64,000 bases of DNA. It comes from Mogibacterium diversum_A. Lineage in GTDB: Bacteria > Bacillota > Clostridia > Peptostreptococcales > Anaerovoracaceae. The DNA lies in NCBI RefSeq assembly GCF_938028775.1, contig NZ_CALIZG010000022.1, forward strand, positions 1 to 64,000, read 5' to 3'. Position 1 is the stretch's first letter. Each line of letters starts with the position of its first letter. A program made the translations under genes and the position numbers. Of this stretch, positions 8,099 through 16,804 are shown piece by piece. Below the pieces are notes generated by a model, which ran no database searches, was not told where the DNA came from, and saw only the letters and a list, made by a program, of their open reading frames with translations.

Positions 8099-9625
8099 CT
8101 AGAAATTCAGCTCCTTGAGCATCACATCTACGAAGTCCTTATTGCACTTGGTATGGCTCAGGTTGTCAAGTACCTTCTCCGCGACGTCAGCAGGATTTCC
8201 TGCCGCCATCTCACGCCTCATCATGTTCATCACGAGATATTCGTTATCATCTAAGAGTAGCTCTTCCTTTCTCGTGCTAGACTTTGCCAAGTCGATCGCA
8301 GGGAAAATTCTGCGCTCACTTAGCTGTCTATCGAGGTGAAGCTCCATGTTGCCGGTACCTTTGAATTCCTCATATATTACATCGTCCATCCTGCTCCCCG
8401 TATCTACGAGAGCAGTTGCGAGTATCGTTATACTGCCGCCCTCCTCGAGGTTTCTTGCCGCACCAAAAAATTTCTTTGGAGCATGAAGAGCCCCAGGATC
8501 AAGTCCACCAGATAACGTTCTTCCCGACGATGGCGTCTCCATGTTATATGCGCGCGCGAGCCTTGTGATGCTGTCCAGTAGAATGACTACGTCTTTTCCC
8601 TCTTCTGCTAGGCGCTTTGCTCTCTGAATTACCATCTCTGCTACCTTGACGTGGTGTGCAGGCAGCTCGTCGAATGTCGAATATATTACCTCTGAGCGAG
8701 TGAGTGCCCTCTTCATATCCGTAACCTCTTCAGGCCTCTCGTCTACGAGGAGTACAATCATCTCAATCTCTGGATATTTCTTCTCGATACTAGCTGCTAT
8801 TTGTTTGAGCAGAACCGTTTTACCCGCCTTAGGCTGAGCTACGATAAGACCTCTCTGACCCTTGCCGATAGGTGCGACTAAGTCCATGGCTCTCATCGCC
8901 AGCTTGATACTAGTGTCCTCGAGCACGATTCTCTCATTCGGGAATATCGGTGTCAGTCTGTCAAAATGAGGTCTTCTCCTCGCACTAATCGGCGTCTCTC
9001 CGTTTACTTCTTTCACATATAGAAGTGCTCCGAATCTCTCACCCTGATTAGGATGCCTCGAGATACAGCGAATCTTGTCACCAGTTCTAAGACCGAACCT
9101 TCTTATCTGAGTCTGAGATACGTAGATATCCTTCTCAGATGTTAAGAAATTATTGAATCTGAGGAATCCAAATCCCGCTTCTGCGATATCGAGGATTCCC
9201 TCGACCTCTGGACGCTCTTGTTCGATTTCTGTTACTTTTGCTTCGTCTGAGGCATCTGAGGACTCTTCATTCGCTCCTGCCTCAGCCTCTTCAGCCTTAA
9301 CGGCTTTGTCTTTTAGCGTTTCAGTTTCGCTCGAAGCGAAAGCTTCACCTACTGAGGAAGCCTCTGCAGAGTCATATACTTCAGTGCTTTCACGAGCTTC
9401 CGCAACTAGAGCCTCTTCAGGCACTTCAGACTTCTTTATTTTTACTGCCACTTTCTTGGCTCTAGTAGCTTTAGCAGGGGCTGCCTCCTCCCCTGCTTCG
9501 CTCGTTTTTGATCTAGCCCTTTTAGCTGTTATTTTATCTTTTTTAACTTCTGATGCCTTTGTGGTCTTTTTAGCTTTCGTAGCCACTGCTGACTCCGTAG
9601 CTGTGCTTTTCTTTTCTTTTTCCAT
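8099..9625 (-). CDS. rho: Transcription termination factor Rho with long low-complexity N-terminus
   Basis: The hexameric RNA helicase that ends transcription at C-rich unstructured RNA. Residues 1-140 are a low-complexity extension rich in Ala, Lys and Glu, positive at first and acidic later, of the kind found as an insertion in Rho of several phyla. From EGILDIAEAGFGFLRF (about 143) the RNA-binding OB fold begins. The ATPase core follows with the Walker A loop QPKAGKT, the Walker B region VVILLDSITRLARAYN and the Q/R loop around SGGLDPGALH. Family length without the extension is about 420 aa. It sits 14 bp downstream of the LtaS-like gene and 14 bp upstream of the YqhQ-PrmC fusion, so it is part of one transcript. 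Confidence 0.96.
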   Translation of the reverse strand: MEKEKKSTATESAVATKAKKTTKASEVKKDKITAKRARSKTSEAGEEAAPAKATRAKKVAVKIKKSEVPEEALVAEARESTEVYDSAEASSVGEAFASSETETLKDKAVKAEEAEAGANEESSDASDEAKVTEIEQERPEVEGILDIAEAGFGFLRFNNFLTSEKDIYVSQTQIRRFGLRTGDKIRCISRHPNQGERFGALLYVKEVNGETPISARRRPHFDRLTPIFPNERIVLEDTSIKLAMRAMDLVAPIGKGQRGLIVAQPKAGKTVLLKQIAASIEKKYPEIEMIVLLVDERPEEVTDMKRALTRSEVIYSTFDELPAHHVKVAEMVIQRAKRLAEEGKDVVILLDSITRLARAYNMETPSSGRTLSGGLDPGALHAPKKFFGAARNLEEGGSITILATALVDTGSRMDDVIYEEFKGTGNMELHLDRQLSERRIFPAIDLAKSSTRKEELLLDDNEYLVMNMMRREMAAGNPADVAEKVLDNLSHTKCNKDFVDVMLKELNF

Positions 9626-9639
9626 TGTTCCTCCCAGGA

Positions 9640-11733
9640 CTATAGCTCCTCATTGCCGCCTATCGTTGATAAGATCGTCTCGTCTTTGGAGTCAATCTGG
9701 CTCACTCGTAGCTTCTTAACGTCCTTTTGGTCGATTTTTTCACTGAGGCCGAGCAACGTCGGACTTAGATATACTGTCTTTAGCACTTTTCCATCTAGGC
9801 TGACTGTACTGTGCTCCGTGAAATTCTGTCCTTTTATGTAGTATTTCTTGCCGATTGAGATTATGCCATCAATCTTGATTTTCTTGTATCCCATGCGCAT
9901 CTTTGTCCGCTTATATGGATTCTTACCGCCAAATACATAGTTCTTTCCATATAGCATGTCATAAGCGAGCGCTTTTAGGTTCTTTTCGTAGTCTTTAGAG
10001 TTCTTGTCCGCAGTCTGTTCGTAATCAAAGATTACCCCTTGATGACCTAGCCCGACATTCTTAAGAATATCCGCAGTAACTTCGTATGACGTGATATCCT
10101 TGTCCTTCTTTTTAAGACCGATGTTGTCCCATATTACATATCTAGTCTGGTAGAGGTCTCCTGTACCGTACTCAGACTCCTTGATATCGAGTGCAGGGAT
10201 GTGGTCTCCGTAGATTAGCACGACGGTAGGCTCGCCAGATTCTTCTATCTTCTTTAACAAGTCCCCTGTAAATTCATCCATCTCGTGGAGTTCATTCACG
10301 TAGTATTCGTACTTCCACTTAGTAGCTTCATCCTTTGCAGTTACCGTTGTATATGGATCCTTGAACACTCGCTCCGTCGGATATGCACCATGTCCTTGTA
10401 CTGAGATGATATGCAGTAGATCTCTCGTATCTGACCTCTTAATTATATTCATGATATCGTCGGTCATGACCTTATCCTTCGCCCATCCAGTTGGCGTTTT
10501 GACGATGTTATTCATGTATTCGAGCGATGTGAAGTTATCAAATCCGAGCGATGCGTAGACTTCATTACGATTATAGAACAATGCTCTGTGGTCGTGCATT
10601 GCGTGCGTATCATAGCCATGACTCTTTAACACATATCCGAGACTCTCGAGAGATTGCTCACGGAGCTTGCCCTTATATGGATATTCTCCCGGTCCAAAGA
10701 ACCTAGAGCTGATACCTGTTAGCACTTCAAACTCCGTGTTAGCAGTTCCCGCTCCGCATGCCGGAACTTTAAACCAACCTGTAGAGTAGTTCTTCATTAG
10801 ATTAGTGAAGTTAGGCGTTGGATCATTTGAAACCTTGATATTCTTATAATCCTGTGCATAAGAGAATGACTCTAGCTGCAAAATGATAATATTAGGATAT
10901 TTCTTTGCATCATTTTTCTGCACTAGTGTGGTATTTGTACCATTCTTAGTGTAATTTTCAAGGATTGATTGAATTTCTTTCTTTGAGTAATGGTTTGGCT
11001 TCCTGATTCCTTTATTGACAGAGGTATTTAAGAAACAGTACGCAAACCCATAATCTCTATACGCATAGTTGAGGTTACCGAAGAACGTGCTTAGCGCCTT
11101 AGTCTCAATCAGACCGAAAGTGCCACCAAAGCATGTTGCAATTGCTACAACGATTATACCTAGCTCTTTCTTGTAATTTAAGTTCGTCCACTTATAGCAA
11201 TTTATGTAATAAAGCACGACTATGAGCAGCGCAACACCAATAATCGCAGCCCCTAGAGTTATCTGCGCCTTCGAATAATATGTGGTGAGTAGGGAGAAGC
11301 CGTCCTTAGTGTTTTGCAAGTCATATAGTGTGAATGGGGTCATTCGCTTGAGCAAGATGACACCGTTGACAGTTCCTAGAATCCCCCAGACTGTACATAG
11401 AATCAGAAATGCAAAGCCACGCTTTCTGAACATAAGTGCGAGGCACATCGTTGTAAAGATAATCAAACAGTTATATAAGAAAATGATCGGATGCTTGAAT
11501 AAAAACATAACGCCATCGAAGACACCACTCGTAATTCGTGCAAATGTCTCGATGTATAAGTTCATTAAAATTGATGCAATTGCAAGCTTTAAAATAAACT
11601 TTCGATCATGTAGCTTTCCGTCATTTAATTTCGGCACCTTCTTCGGAAATCTCGCACGGTACTTGTCGTGCACCTTGTGTGCGCCACCCTTTATCTTTGC
11701 CAGAACCTCTCTACAGAAATTCTTAACTTTCAT
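9640..11733 (-). CDS. LtaS-family sulfatase (lipoteichoic acid synthase-like phosphoglycerol transferase)
   Basis: A polytopic membrane enzyme with five predicted N-terminal spans (within residues 45-225) and an outer alkaline-phosphatase-fold domain (about 265-600). Signature stretches are NIIILQLESFSY (metal-site Glu), AGTANTEFEVLTG (the position of the nucleophilic Thr), HAMHDHRALFYNRNEVY and LIYGDHIPAL (late metal ligands). Known LtaS enzymes polymerise glycerol phosphate from phosphatidylglycerol on the outer membrane face. The last 100 residues form an additional domain that is not part of the catalytic core. Whether it makes LTA or modifies another glycopolymer cannot be told from sequence. 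It sits 6 bp after rsmA on the same strand. Confidence 0.88.
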   Translation of the reverse strand: MKVKNFCREVLAKIKGGAHKVHDKYRARFPKKVPKLNDGKLHDRKFILKLAIASILMNLYIETFARITSGVFDGVMFLFKHPIIFLYNCLIIFTTMCLALMFRKRGFAFLILCTVWGILGTVNGVILLKRMTPFTLYDLQNTKDGFSLLTTYYSKAQITLGAAIIGVALLIVVLYYINCYKWTNLNYKKELGIIVVAIATCFGGTFGLIETKALSTFFGNLNYAYRDYGFAYCFLNTSVNKGIRKPNHYSKKEIQSILENYTKNGTNTTLVQKNDAKKYPNIIILQLESFSYAQDYKNIKVSNDPTPNFTNLMKNYSTGWFKVPACGAGTANTEFEVLTGISSRFFGPGEYPYKGKLREQSLESLGYVLKSHGYDTHAMHDHRALFYNRNEVYASLGFDNFTSLEYMNNIVKTPTGWAKDKVMTDDIMNIIKRSDTRDLLHIISVQGHGAYPTERVFKDPYTTVTAKDEATKWKYEYYVNELHEMDEFTGDLLKKIEESGEPTVVLIYGDHIPALDIKESEYGTGDLYQTRYVIWDNIGLKKKDKDITSYEVTADILKNVGLGHQGVIFDYEQTADKNSKDYEKNLKALAYDMLYGKNYVFGGKNPYKRTKMRMGYKKIKIDGIISIGKKYYIKGQNFTEHSTVSLDGKVLKTVYLSPTLLGLSEKIDQKDVKKLRVSQIDSKDETILSTIGGNEEL

Positions 11734-11739
11734 ATTAAG

Positions 11740-12615
11740 TTACTCCTTCCAAATGGAATTGGATAATTCCGCAAATTCTTCCATCGTAAGCGTCTCCGCC
11801 CTGCGCGATGGGTCTATATTAGCACTCTCAAGTGCATGCTTTATGACGTCTTTGTTAACATCATCTAGTGCTTGTAGGGAATTTAGAAGCGTCTTACGCC
11901 TCATCGAAAAACCGGCTTTTATGCACCTAAAGAAATTGTTTTCATCGTTAACTTCTAGCGCTAGCTCATCTCTCATATTGAGCCTAAGCACCACCGAATC
12001 CACTTTTGGCACCGGATAGAATGATTCGCGTGAAACATCGCAAATCTTATCCACTGTACACCTATAATGAACCGCATAGGTAATCGCCCCGGCTAGCTTC
12101 GTTCCTGGATCGGCTGCAATTCTATCGCCTACCTCCTTTTGCATCATAACAGTAAGGCTTTCAAATCTCGCCTTAGACTCAATCAGCTTAGTGATTATCG
12201 GCGTCGTTATGTAGTATGGTAGGTTTCCGACTATTCTAGTCTTCGTAAGACCATGGGCTCTCATGCTTTCGTCCACAATTGATTTGATATCAACTTTTAG
12301 AATATCCTCGTGGATAACTTCAAAGTTATCATGCAATGCAAACTTAGTGCGCAGGATAGGGATTAGCCTATTATCAAGCTCTATTGCGATAACGTAGCCA
12401 GCAGCATCTATGAGCTCGGTTGTAAGAGCACCTTCACCCGGCCCAATTTCGACAACCAAAGTCTGCTCATCTATTTCACTACCCTCTACTATGTCGTCTA
12501 TTACGTTTTGGTCATTTAGGAAGTTCTGTCCGAGACTCTTCGCGTGCTTAAAGCCATGCGGTGCCCGTCCACTACCGGAGTTATACTTCCCTTTGTGTTT
12601 CGATTTATTTCCCAA
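11740..12615 (-). CDS. rsmA: 16S rRNA dimethyladenosine transferase
   Basis: KsgA/RsmA dimethylates two adjacent adenosines in the 3' terminal helix 45 of 16S rRNA late in 30S assembly. The 291-aa protein carries KSLGQNFLND (RNA-binding start of the core), VVEIGPGEGALTTEL (SAM loop), EDILKVD (acidic SAM contact) and NLPYYITTPII (the catalytic N-L-P-Y motif). About 20 positively charged residues precede the core. The adjacent rnmV gene upstream is its usual Firmicutes neighbour, linking 5S and 16S rRNA maturation. Spacing to rnmV is 23 bp. Confidence 0.96.
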   Translation of the reverse strand: MGNKSKHKGKYNSGSGRAPHGFKHAKSLGQNFLNDQNVIDDIVEGSEIDEQTLVVEIGPGEGALTTELIDAAGYVIAIELDNRLIPILRTKFALHDNFEVIHEDILKVDIKSIVDESMRAHGLTKTRIVGNLPYYITTPIITKLIESKARFESLTVMMQKEVGDRIAADPGTKLAGAITYAVHYRCTVDKICDVSRESFYPVPKVDSVVLRLNMRDELALEVNDENNFFRCIKAGFSMRRKTLLNSLQALDDVNKDVIKHALESANIDPSRRAETLTMEEFAELSNSIWKE

Positions 12616-12638
12616 TTTTTTCTCGCTATTTCTCAGTT

Positions 12639-13238
12639 TTATGCATTAGTATTTAAATTTTCTGCCTCGACCTTTATAAGTGCTACTTCGAGATCTGTTT
12701 TAGATATTCCAAATCCGTTTAGCTTTCTTAGAAATGCTTTTCCGTTTCCATACCCTATTCCGAGCTCTGCCCCCACATGTTCACGAAGCACCGAAGCCTG
12801 CTGTCCTCCGACGAGCTCCAGTTCATTAAGATCGTCCATAGTGATGTTGTCTAGCTTGGCACTCTTGGTGATGCCATGAACTTTAGTTAACGCCTGTCTG
12901 ATGGCATCTGGTGCAGCATTTTCAACTCCGATATCATCGTCCCTAATTGCCTCTGCTTTTGGTAAATATGCATGCAGTGCTTTCGGAAATTTTGCCGTTA
13001 ACTTTCGCCTTATTTCCTCACCAGAATAGTCGGGATCAGTCAAGATAATAATACCTTTTTCGTTATATGCTTTCTCGATCAGTCCCCAGGTCCCACTCGT
13101 TATTCCAAATCCATGCGTTGCAATAATTAGCGCATCGCAGGCTTTTGCTACAGCATCGACATCGTCACGACCTTCTACGACTATCGCCTCGTTTATGATC
13201 AGCCTATCCGCTCTCTCCAAATTATTTGTCTTTTGCAT
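12639..13238 (-). CDS. rnmV: Ribonuclease M5
   Basis: A Toprim-fold endonuclease that makes the final cuts on the 5S rRNA precursor. The open frame extends upstream to 13292, but the start is placed at the ATG at 13238 (MQKTNNLERADRLIIN), which follows an AAGGATAAGG-type site; the extension would only overlap the DivIC-like gene. Toprim motifs EAIVVEGRDDVDAV (about 16-29) and ILTDPDYSGEEIRRKL are intact, with the conserved Glu and D-x-D. At 199 aa it has the normal size. The first codons overlap the end of the upstream DivIC-like gene by 17 bases, so translation is probably coupled. Confidence 0.93.
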   Translation of the reverse strand: MQKTNNLERADRLIINEAIVVEGRDDVDAVAKACDALIIATHGFGITSGTWGLIEKAYNEKGIIILTDPDYSGEEIRRKLTAKFPKALHAYLPKAEAIRDDDIGVENAAPDAIRQALTKVHGITKSAKLDNITMDDLNELELVGGQQASVLREHVGAELGIGYGNGKAFLRKLNGFGISKTDLEVALIKVEAENLNTNA

Positions 13239-13647
13239 TATCCTTATCCTTCTCATTAGGAAATACAAATAGGATTTCATCTGGATCAACAAGCCTTAGC
13301 TGCTTTCGAGCCTGTTCCTCTATATACTCCTTGCTGTTTACATTCCTGAGCTCAATTTTGAGTTCTTTTCTCTGTTCTATGAGCTCTTTCTGCTTATGCT
13401 TAAGCCTTCTATTCTCGAGCTCAAGTTTGACTATGTTGCGAACTGACGCTGCGAGCAATAGCAAAACCACAGCCACAATTATCAAATTGCGCCTGTTTGC
13501 AGGTTTTGAAAAAATCCCTCTTATGCCGGATTTCTTCTTTTTCTGTTTTTTCCTAGTCGTCTTCCAAGTTTCTCTGCTTTCAGTTGAGGCTGCGGCCACC
13601 CTATCGGATGACCTCAGCTCTCTGTTCTTCTTTCTGCTTTTGCTCAT
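13222..13647 (-). CDS. DivIC/FtsL-like septum protein
   Basis: A bitopic 141-aa protein: a basic cytoplasmic N-terminus (1-48), one membrane helix at about 50-66 (NLIIVAVVLLLLAASV), then a coiled coil rich in Lys, Glu, Leu and Arg (67-105) and the tail EYIEEQARKQLRLVDPDEILFVFP. That tail (R-x-x-L-x-x-V-x-P-x-E-x-x-F) is the signature of the FtsB/DivIC septum-initiator family, which joins FtsL and DivIB in the divisome. It lies between the M23 peptidase (upstream) and rnmV (overlapping 17 bp), a grouping that places division and cell-wall genes with rRNA processing genes. Confidence 0.85.
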   Translation of the reverse strand: MSKSRKKNRELRSSDRVAAASTESRETWKTTRKKQKKKKSGIRGIFSKPANRRNLIIVAVVLLLLAASVRNIVKLELENRRLKHKQKELIEQRKELKIELRNVNSKEYIEEQARKQLRLVDPDEILFVFPNEKDKDNAKDK

Positions 13648-13668
13648 TAAAATCTGTCGTCCCTGTAA

Positions 13669-15444
13669 TTAGAATATGTAGCTCCATGGATCCACAGCCT
13701 TTCCTCCGACATGAACCTCGAAGTGAAGGTGGGCGCCCGTGCTTCGACCTGTATTTCCTACGTTTGCGATTACTTGTCCCTTATATACCTTATCACCGAC
13801 GCTTACGTTTATCTTGCTGCAGTGTCCATATAGTGTTTCCTGTCCATTATCATGCTTGATAATTACACAGTTTCCGTAGCCACCGAACGTACCGGCCTTA
13901 GTAATAGTTCCCCCATCGGCAGCATAAATAGGTGTTCCTGTTGGGCAAGAGAAGTCTAATCCTTCGTGCATTCTTCCCCATCTGCTTCCGAACTTTCCGT
14001 TGCTATTGATAACGTAATTGTTCTTTATAGGCACTGCATACGAGCCACTCGATGAAGTTTTAGGTTTATCATTGATTCCGACCTTAACGATTTTCTTAAT
14101 CGGCTGAACAACTACCTCTTTGTGCTTGATATTTCTCTTTATTTCCTTACCGTTTACTTTAGTAATCGTTCCGCTGATTATCTGTCTTCCGTTAACACCT
14201 TCCTGTGCGACTAGAGACTCGCCTTTGTAGAGATCCTTAGTCTCCTGTTTCTCTGTCTCATATGGGATTTCTTCTGACATCTTTCCAGTCTCAACGGTTC
14301 TAACTTCAAGCGGCGAAACCTTCTTTTCCATATTTACAAGGTCTCCCGGCTTAAGGTCATTCACGGATTGCTCGCTATTCTTGCCACTCATGTCCTTGAC
14401 ATTTACATCATACTTCCTAGCGACGCTGTTTATGTTCTCGCCTTCTTTTATGATGTGGCTCATGTTAATATTTCCGCCGTTAAGAAGCTGCTCCGAAGCC
14501 TGCTTTTTACTCTGAACGCTAGTAAGCATTACATCCAGCTGCTTAACCTCTACCTTCTTAGCGAACTTAATCTGCTCAAGCTTCATGCCCTTTGCAGTTT
14601 TTTTATAGTGAGCAAGAGTTTCCTTAACTAGGGAATCCGCTGTTCCCCTCGTCTCTACAACCGTCAGAAGTTTGCCGTCCTGGTAGATGCCATACGCAGA
14701 AACCTCAATATCCGTCATATATGTCAGCTTATTCATAACAGTGTCAGCATCATCTAAATCCTTTTCTGCTGCTGAAACCTTCCTAAATGTCACATTATTG
14801 CCAGCGATAAACTTGATGCGTGCACCATTGTTATTCGATGACATATGGTCTCCTGCAACGTCCAAAAGCCCGACGACACTATCTTCGGATTTTACATATC
14901 CGAGTACACGCCCGTTATATGCATATTCATAGACTGTGTAATGCTGCATCGTCAGTAACACACCACAGACCATGATAATCAAAGCAAAAAGCCCGCTCAC
15001 CATCTTGGCTCCACTTCCCTTATATCTGACACGCATGTCATGATACTCTGTAGCTAGACTGAACCCACATCCAATGAAGAACCTGTCGGAAGCATCTTGG
15101 ATCCTGTCATGCAGATAGATTGGTGCAGCAGCAGTTGTGGCTATCGCAGAACCAATTTTATTCCATACGGTAGGCCCCTTCGCTGCCCTTGCGGCCTTCT
15201 TAGCAGCCCTGGCTTCGTTTTTCTTCTGCTCTATGGCTCTGACCTTATCCTGCTTAGCTTGCTTCTTCGCCTTCTTGGCAGCTTCGGCTTTCTCCTTCTT
15301 AGCTTCTTTTGCCTGCTTACCAGCAGCTTTTTGTGCTGCCTTCTTCTCTGCCTTAGACGGAGCCATCTGCTTTTTCTCCATATTCTCTACATTCTGTAAA
15401 TTGTTATCTTTATTGTCTACTTTATTTGCCTGTCTTTGTTCCAT
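13669..15444 (-). CDS. M23 metallopeptidase with LysM and G5 modules
   Basis: A 591-aa cell-wall hydrolase. Residues 1-95 are an Ala/Lys/Glu-rich cytoplasmic tail with a coiled-coil look, then a membrane span at about 149-167. Outside are a region of repeated small folds (about 175-330), a LysM-like module (about 331-377, with INSVARKYDVN), a G5 module (about 378-470) and the C-terminal M23 domain (about 475-591). The zinc ligands are visible in the motifs RMHEGLDFSCP (H-x-x-x-D) and GAHLHFEV (H-x-H), and YGHCSKI supplies the catalytic His. Members cut peptidoglycan cross-bridges or, when inactive, activate amidases; here the ligands are complete, so activity is likely. It is placed between the DnaD-like gene (28-bp overlap) and the DivIC-like gene. 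Confidence 0.9.
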   Translation of the reverse strand: MEQRQANKVDNKDNNLQNVENMEKKQMAPSKAEKKAAQKAAGKQAKEAKKEKAEAAKKAKKQAKQDKVRAIEQKKNEARAAKKAARAAKGPTVWNKIGSAIATTAAAPIYLHDRIQDASDRFFIGCGFSLATEYHDMRVRYKGSGAKMVSGLFALIIMVCGVLLTMQHYTVYEYAYNGRVLGYVKSEDSVVGLLDVAGDHMSSNNNGARIKFIAGNNVTFRKVSAAEKDLDDADTVMNKLTYMTDIEVSAYGIYQDGKLLTVVETRGTADSLVKETLAHYKKTAKGMKLEQIKFAKKVEVKQLDVMLTSVQSKKQASEQLLNGGNINMSHIIKEGENINSVARKYDVNVKDMSGKNSEQSVNDLKPGDLVNMEKKVSPLEVRTVETGKMSEEIPYETEKQETKDLYKGESLVAQEGVNGRQIISGTITKVNGKEIKRNIKHKEVVVQPIKKIVKVGINDKPKTSSSGSYAVPIKNNYVINSNGKFGSRWGRMHEGLDFSCPTGTPIYAADGGTITKAGTFGGYGNCVIIKHDNGQETLYGHCSKINVSVGDKVYKGQVIANVGNTGRSTGAHLHFEVHVGGKAVDPWSYIF

Positions 15445-16772
15445 CTATAAGCCTCATCTGCTCTCTCTTTAACGCAAGAGCAGCGCATTCCATCGTCCAT
15501 AATTCCGTGGTCCTTACATATCGGACACTTGTATTTAACTTCTAAATAATCCTCCGGATACCCGTTCACCGCAAGGAACTCTTTCTTTTGCTCGATAAGC
15601 TCCTTCTGTCTCTGCAGCAATTCCGTCCGTTTTTCCTTGCCTATACTTCCAAGTCCAGCGAGTAGCTTTTCTTTGATATCCGCCTCAATACTTGCAAATT
15701 TCTGCATTATAGGCATTTCTGTTTCAAGCCTCTGCTGTTTCTCCTTCTGATCATGCACAGCCTTTTCTCTGAGGTACTTATAATACTCCTCTAGAACTCG
15801 CTTACTGACGTTTACACTGCCTTCCGAGTTTGTACTTCCTATCTTTTCTACTTGCATCGACTTATCGCCTGCAGATCTAGTTCCTTGGGTACCGTTCTGA
15901 TTATTGGTTTTGTAGCTAGGCTCAATCCCTCCAGCTTTGCGATATTTGTTTTCCAAGACGGCATCGACGTATCTAAGTGATGGCTCACGCTTTCCTGCAG
16001 TGAGCTTCACAGCCTCAAGAACTTCCTCTATATTGTATCCAAACTTGTCGAACCAGCGATCCATCATCTCGCAGTCCCCGGAATTCCATTGGCGATTAAA
16101 TCCAATCTCCTTGAATATCCTGCCATATAGGTATCTTCGTTTCGCGTCCTTATCCAGAAGCGCCTTTACGTCTGCCTCGGTATTGCATCCTTCCTTGTGC
16201 CAATTAATAGCGACTTTGTTTATATAACGAACATCGTTATGACCGTTATCACTGCTGTATTTTATCGCATAAGCGTACACCTCTGGCGAAACCCCGAATG
16301 TACCAATGGTATCGGCTATCTTGCGGGCATCGCTAGAAGGTATGCTTCTTCCGCTCGCACTCTCGTAAGTGTCATATAGGTGCTTTAGATCGAGATTTAC
16401 AAGGCGCGAATCCTGTTCTTCTGACTCACTTCCAGAGCTTCTACTTTTCTTGTTTCCGTAAAATCTTGAAATCTGGCTTAAAAAAACCACTCTATATGAG
16501 TCGTCCGGCATATAGTCTCGTCTTATAACGCCAACGCTCTCCCAGTAGTCCCACGCCGCATCGATTTCGTCTGGAGTTATGCCAAGAACATTTGCAGTCT
16601 TACTTCTGTCCTCTACTATCCCGTGTTTTGCACGCATCAAACCAAGCAAATACACTTTTACATAGTCACCGTTCGCACTGGTAAAGAACTCGTTTATCAT
16701 GAGGTTCTCGACTTCCGTGCTAAACAGGTAGACGTCTTTATTCTGTTCTGTAACAAACTCAGTGTTGTTCAT
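15417..16772 (-). CDS. DnaD-domain primosome protein with C-terminal cysteine cluster like a helicase-loader N-domain
   Basis: A DnaB/DnaD-type primosomal protein. The start is placed at the ATG at 16772 (MNNTEFVTEQN), which has AAGGAGA seven bases upstream. The longer frame to 16853 only overlaps the end of dnaB. The product is 451 aa: an N-terminal winged-helix region (about 15-110), a first DnaD-like domain (about 135-210, with VSPEVYAYAIKYSSDN and YINKVAINWHKEG), a second (about 225-285, with YNIEEVLEAVKL and YVDAVLENKY) and a charged coiled coil (340-400). The end holds CPICKDHG and CSC (Cys 416, 419, 431, 433), resembling the zinc site of the DnaI/DnaC helicase-loader N-terminal domain. 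No AAA+ loader gene follows; the next gene, overlapping by 28 bp, is the M23 peptidase. It sits directly after dnaB. Confidence 0.85.
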   Translation of the reverse strand: MNNTEFVTEQNKDVYLFSTEVENLMINEFFTSANGDYVKVYLLGLMRAKHGIVEDRSKTANVLGITPDEIDAAWDYWESVGVIRRDYMPDDSYRVVFLSQISRFYGNKKSRSSGSESEEQDSRLVNLDLKHLYDTYESASGRSIPSSDARKIADTIGTFGVSPEVYAYAIKYSSDNGHNDVRYINKVAINWHKEGCNTEADVKALLDKDAKRRYLYGRIFKEIGFNRQWNSGDCEMMDRWFDKFGYNIEEVLEAVKLTAGKREPSLRYVDAVLENKYRKAGGIEPSYKTNNQNGTQGTRSAGDKSMQVEKIGSTNSEGSVNVSKRVLEEYYKYLREKAVHDQKEKQQRLETEMPIMQKFASIEADIKEKLLAGLGSIGKEKRTELLQRQKELIEQKKEFLAVNGYPEDYLEVKYKCPICKDHGIMDDGMRCSCVKERADEAYRWNKDRQIK

Positions 16773-16804
16773 GGTTCTCCTTGAAAAACTTATTTTATAC
16801 AAAT

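Noticed and set aside
9153..9719. Long plus-strand open frame (188 codons, Ala/Ser-rich) opposite the rho N-terminus
   Set aside because: It is the reverse image of the low-complexity Ala/Lys/Glu extension of Rho; no ribosome site and no family look.
11282..12019. 245-codon plus-strand frame opposite the ltaS-like gene and rsmA
   Set aside because: It crosses the junction of two well-supported genes on the other strand and has no coherent domain or start signal.
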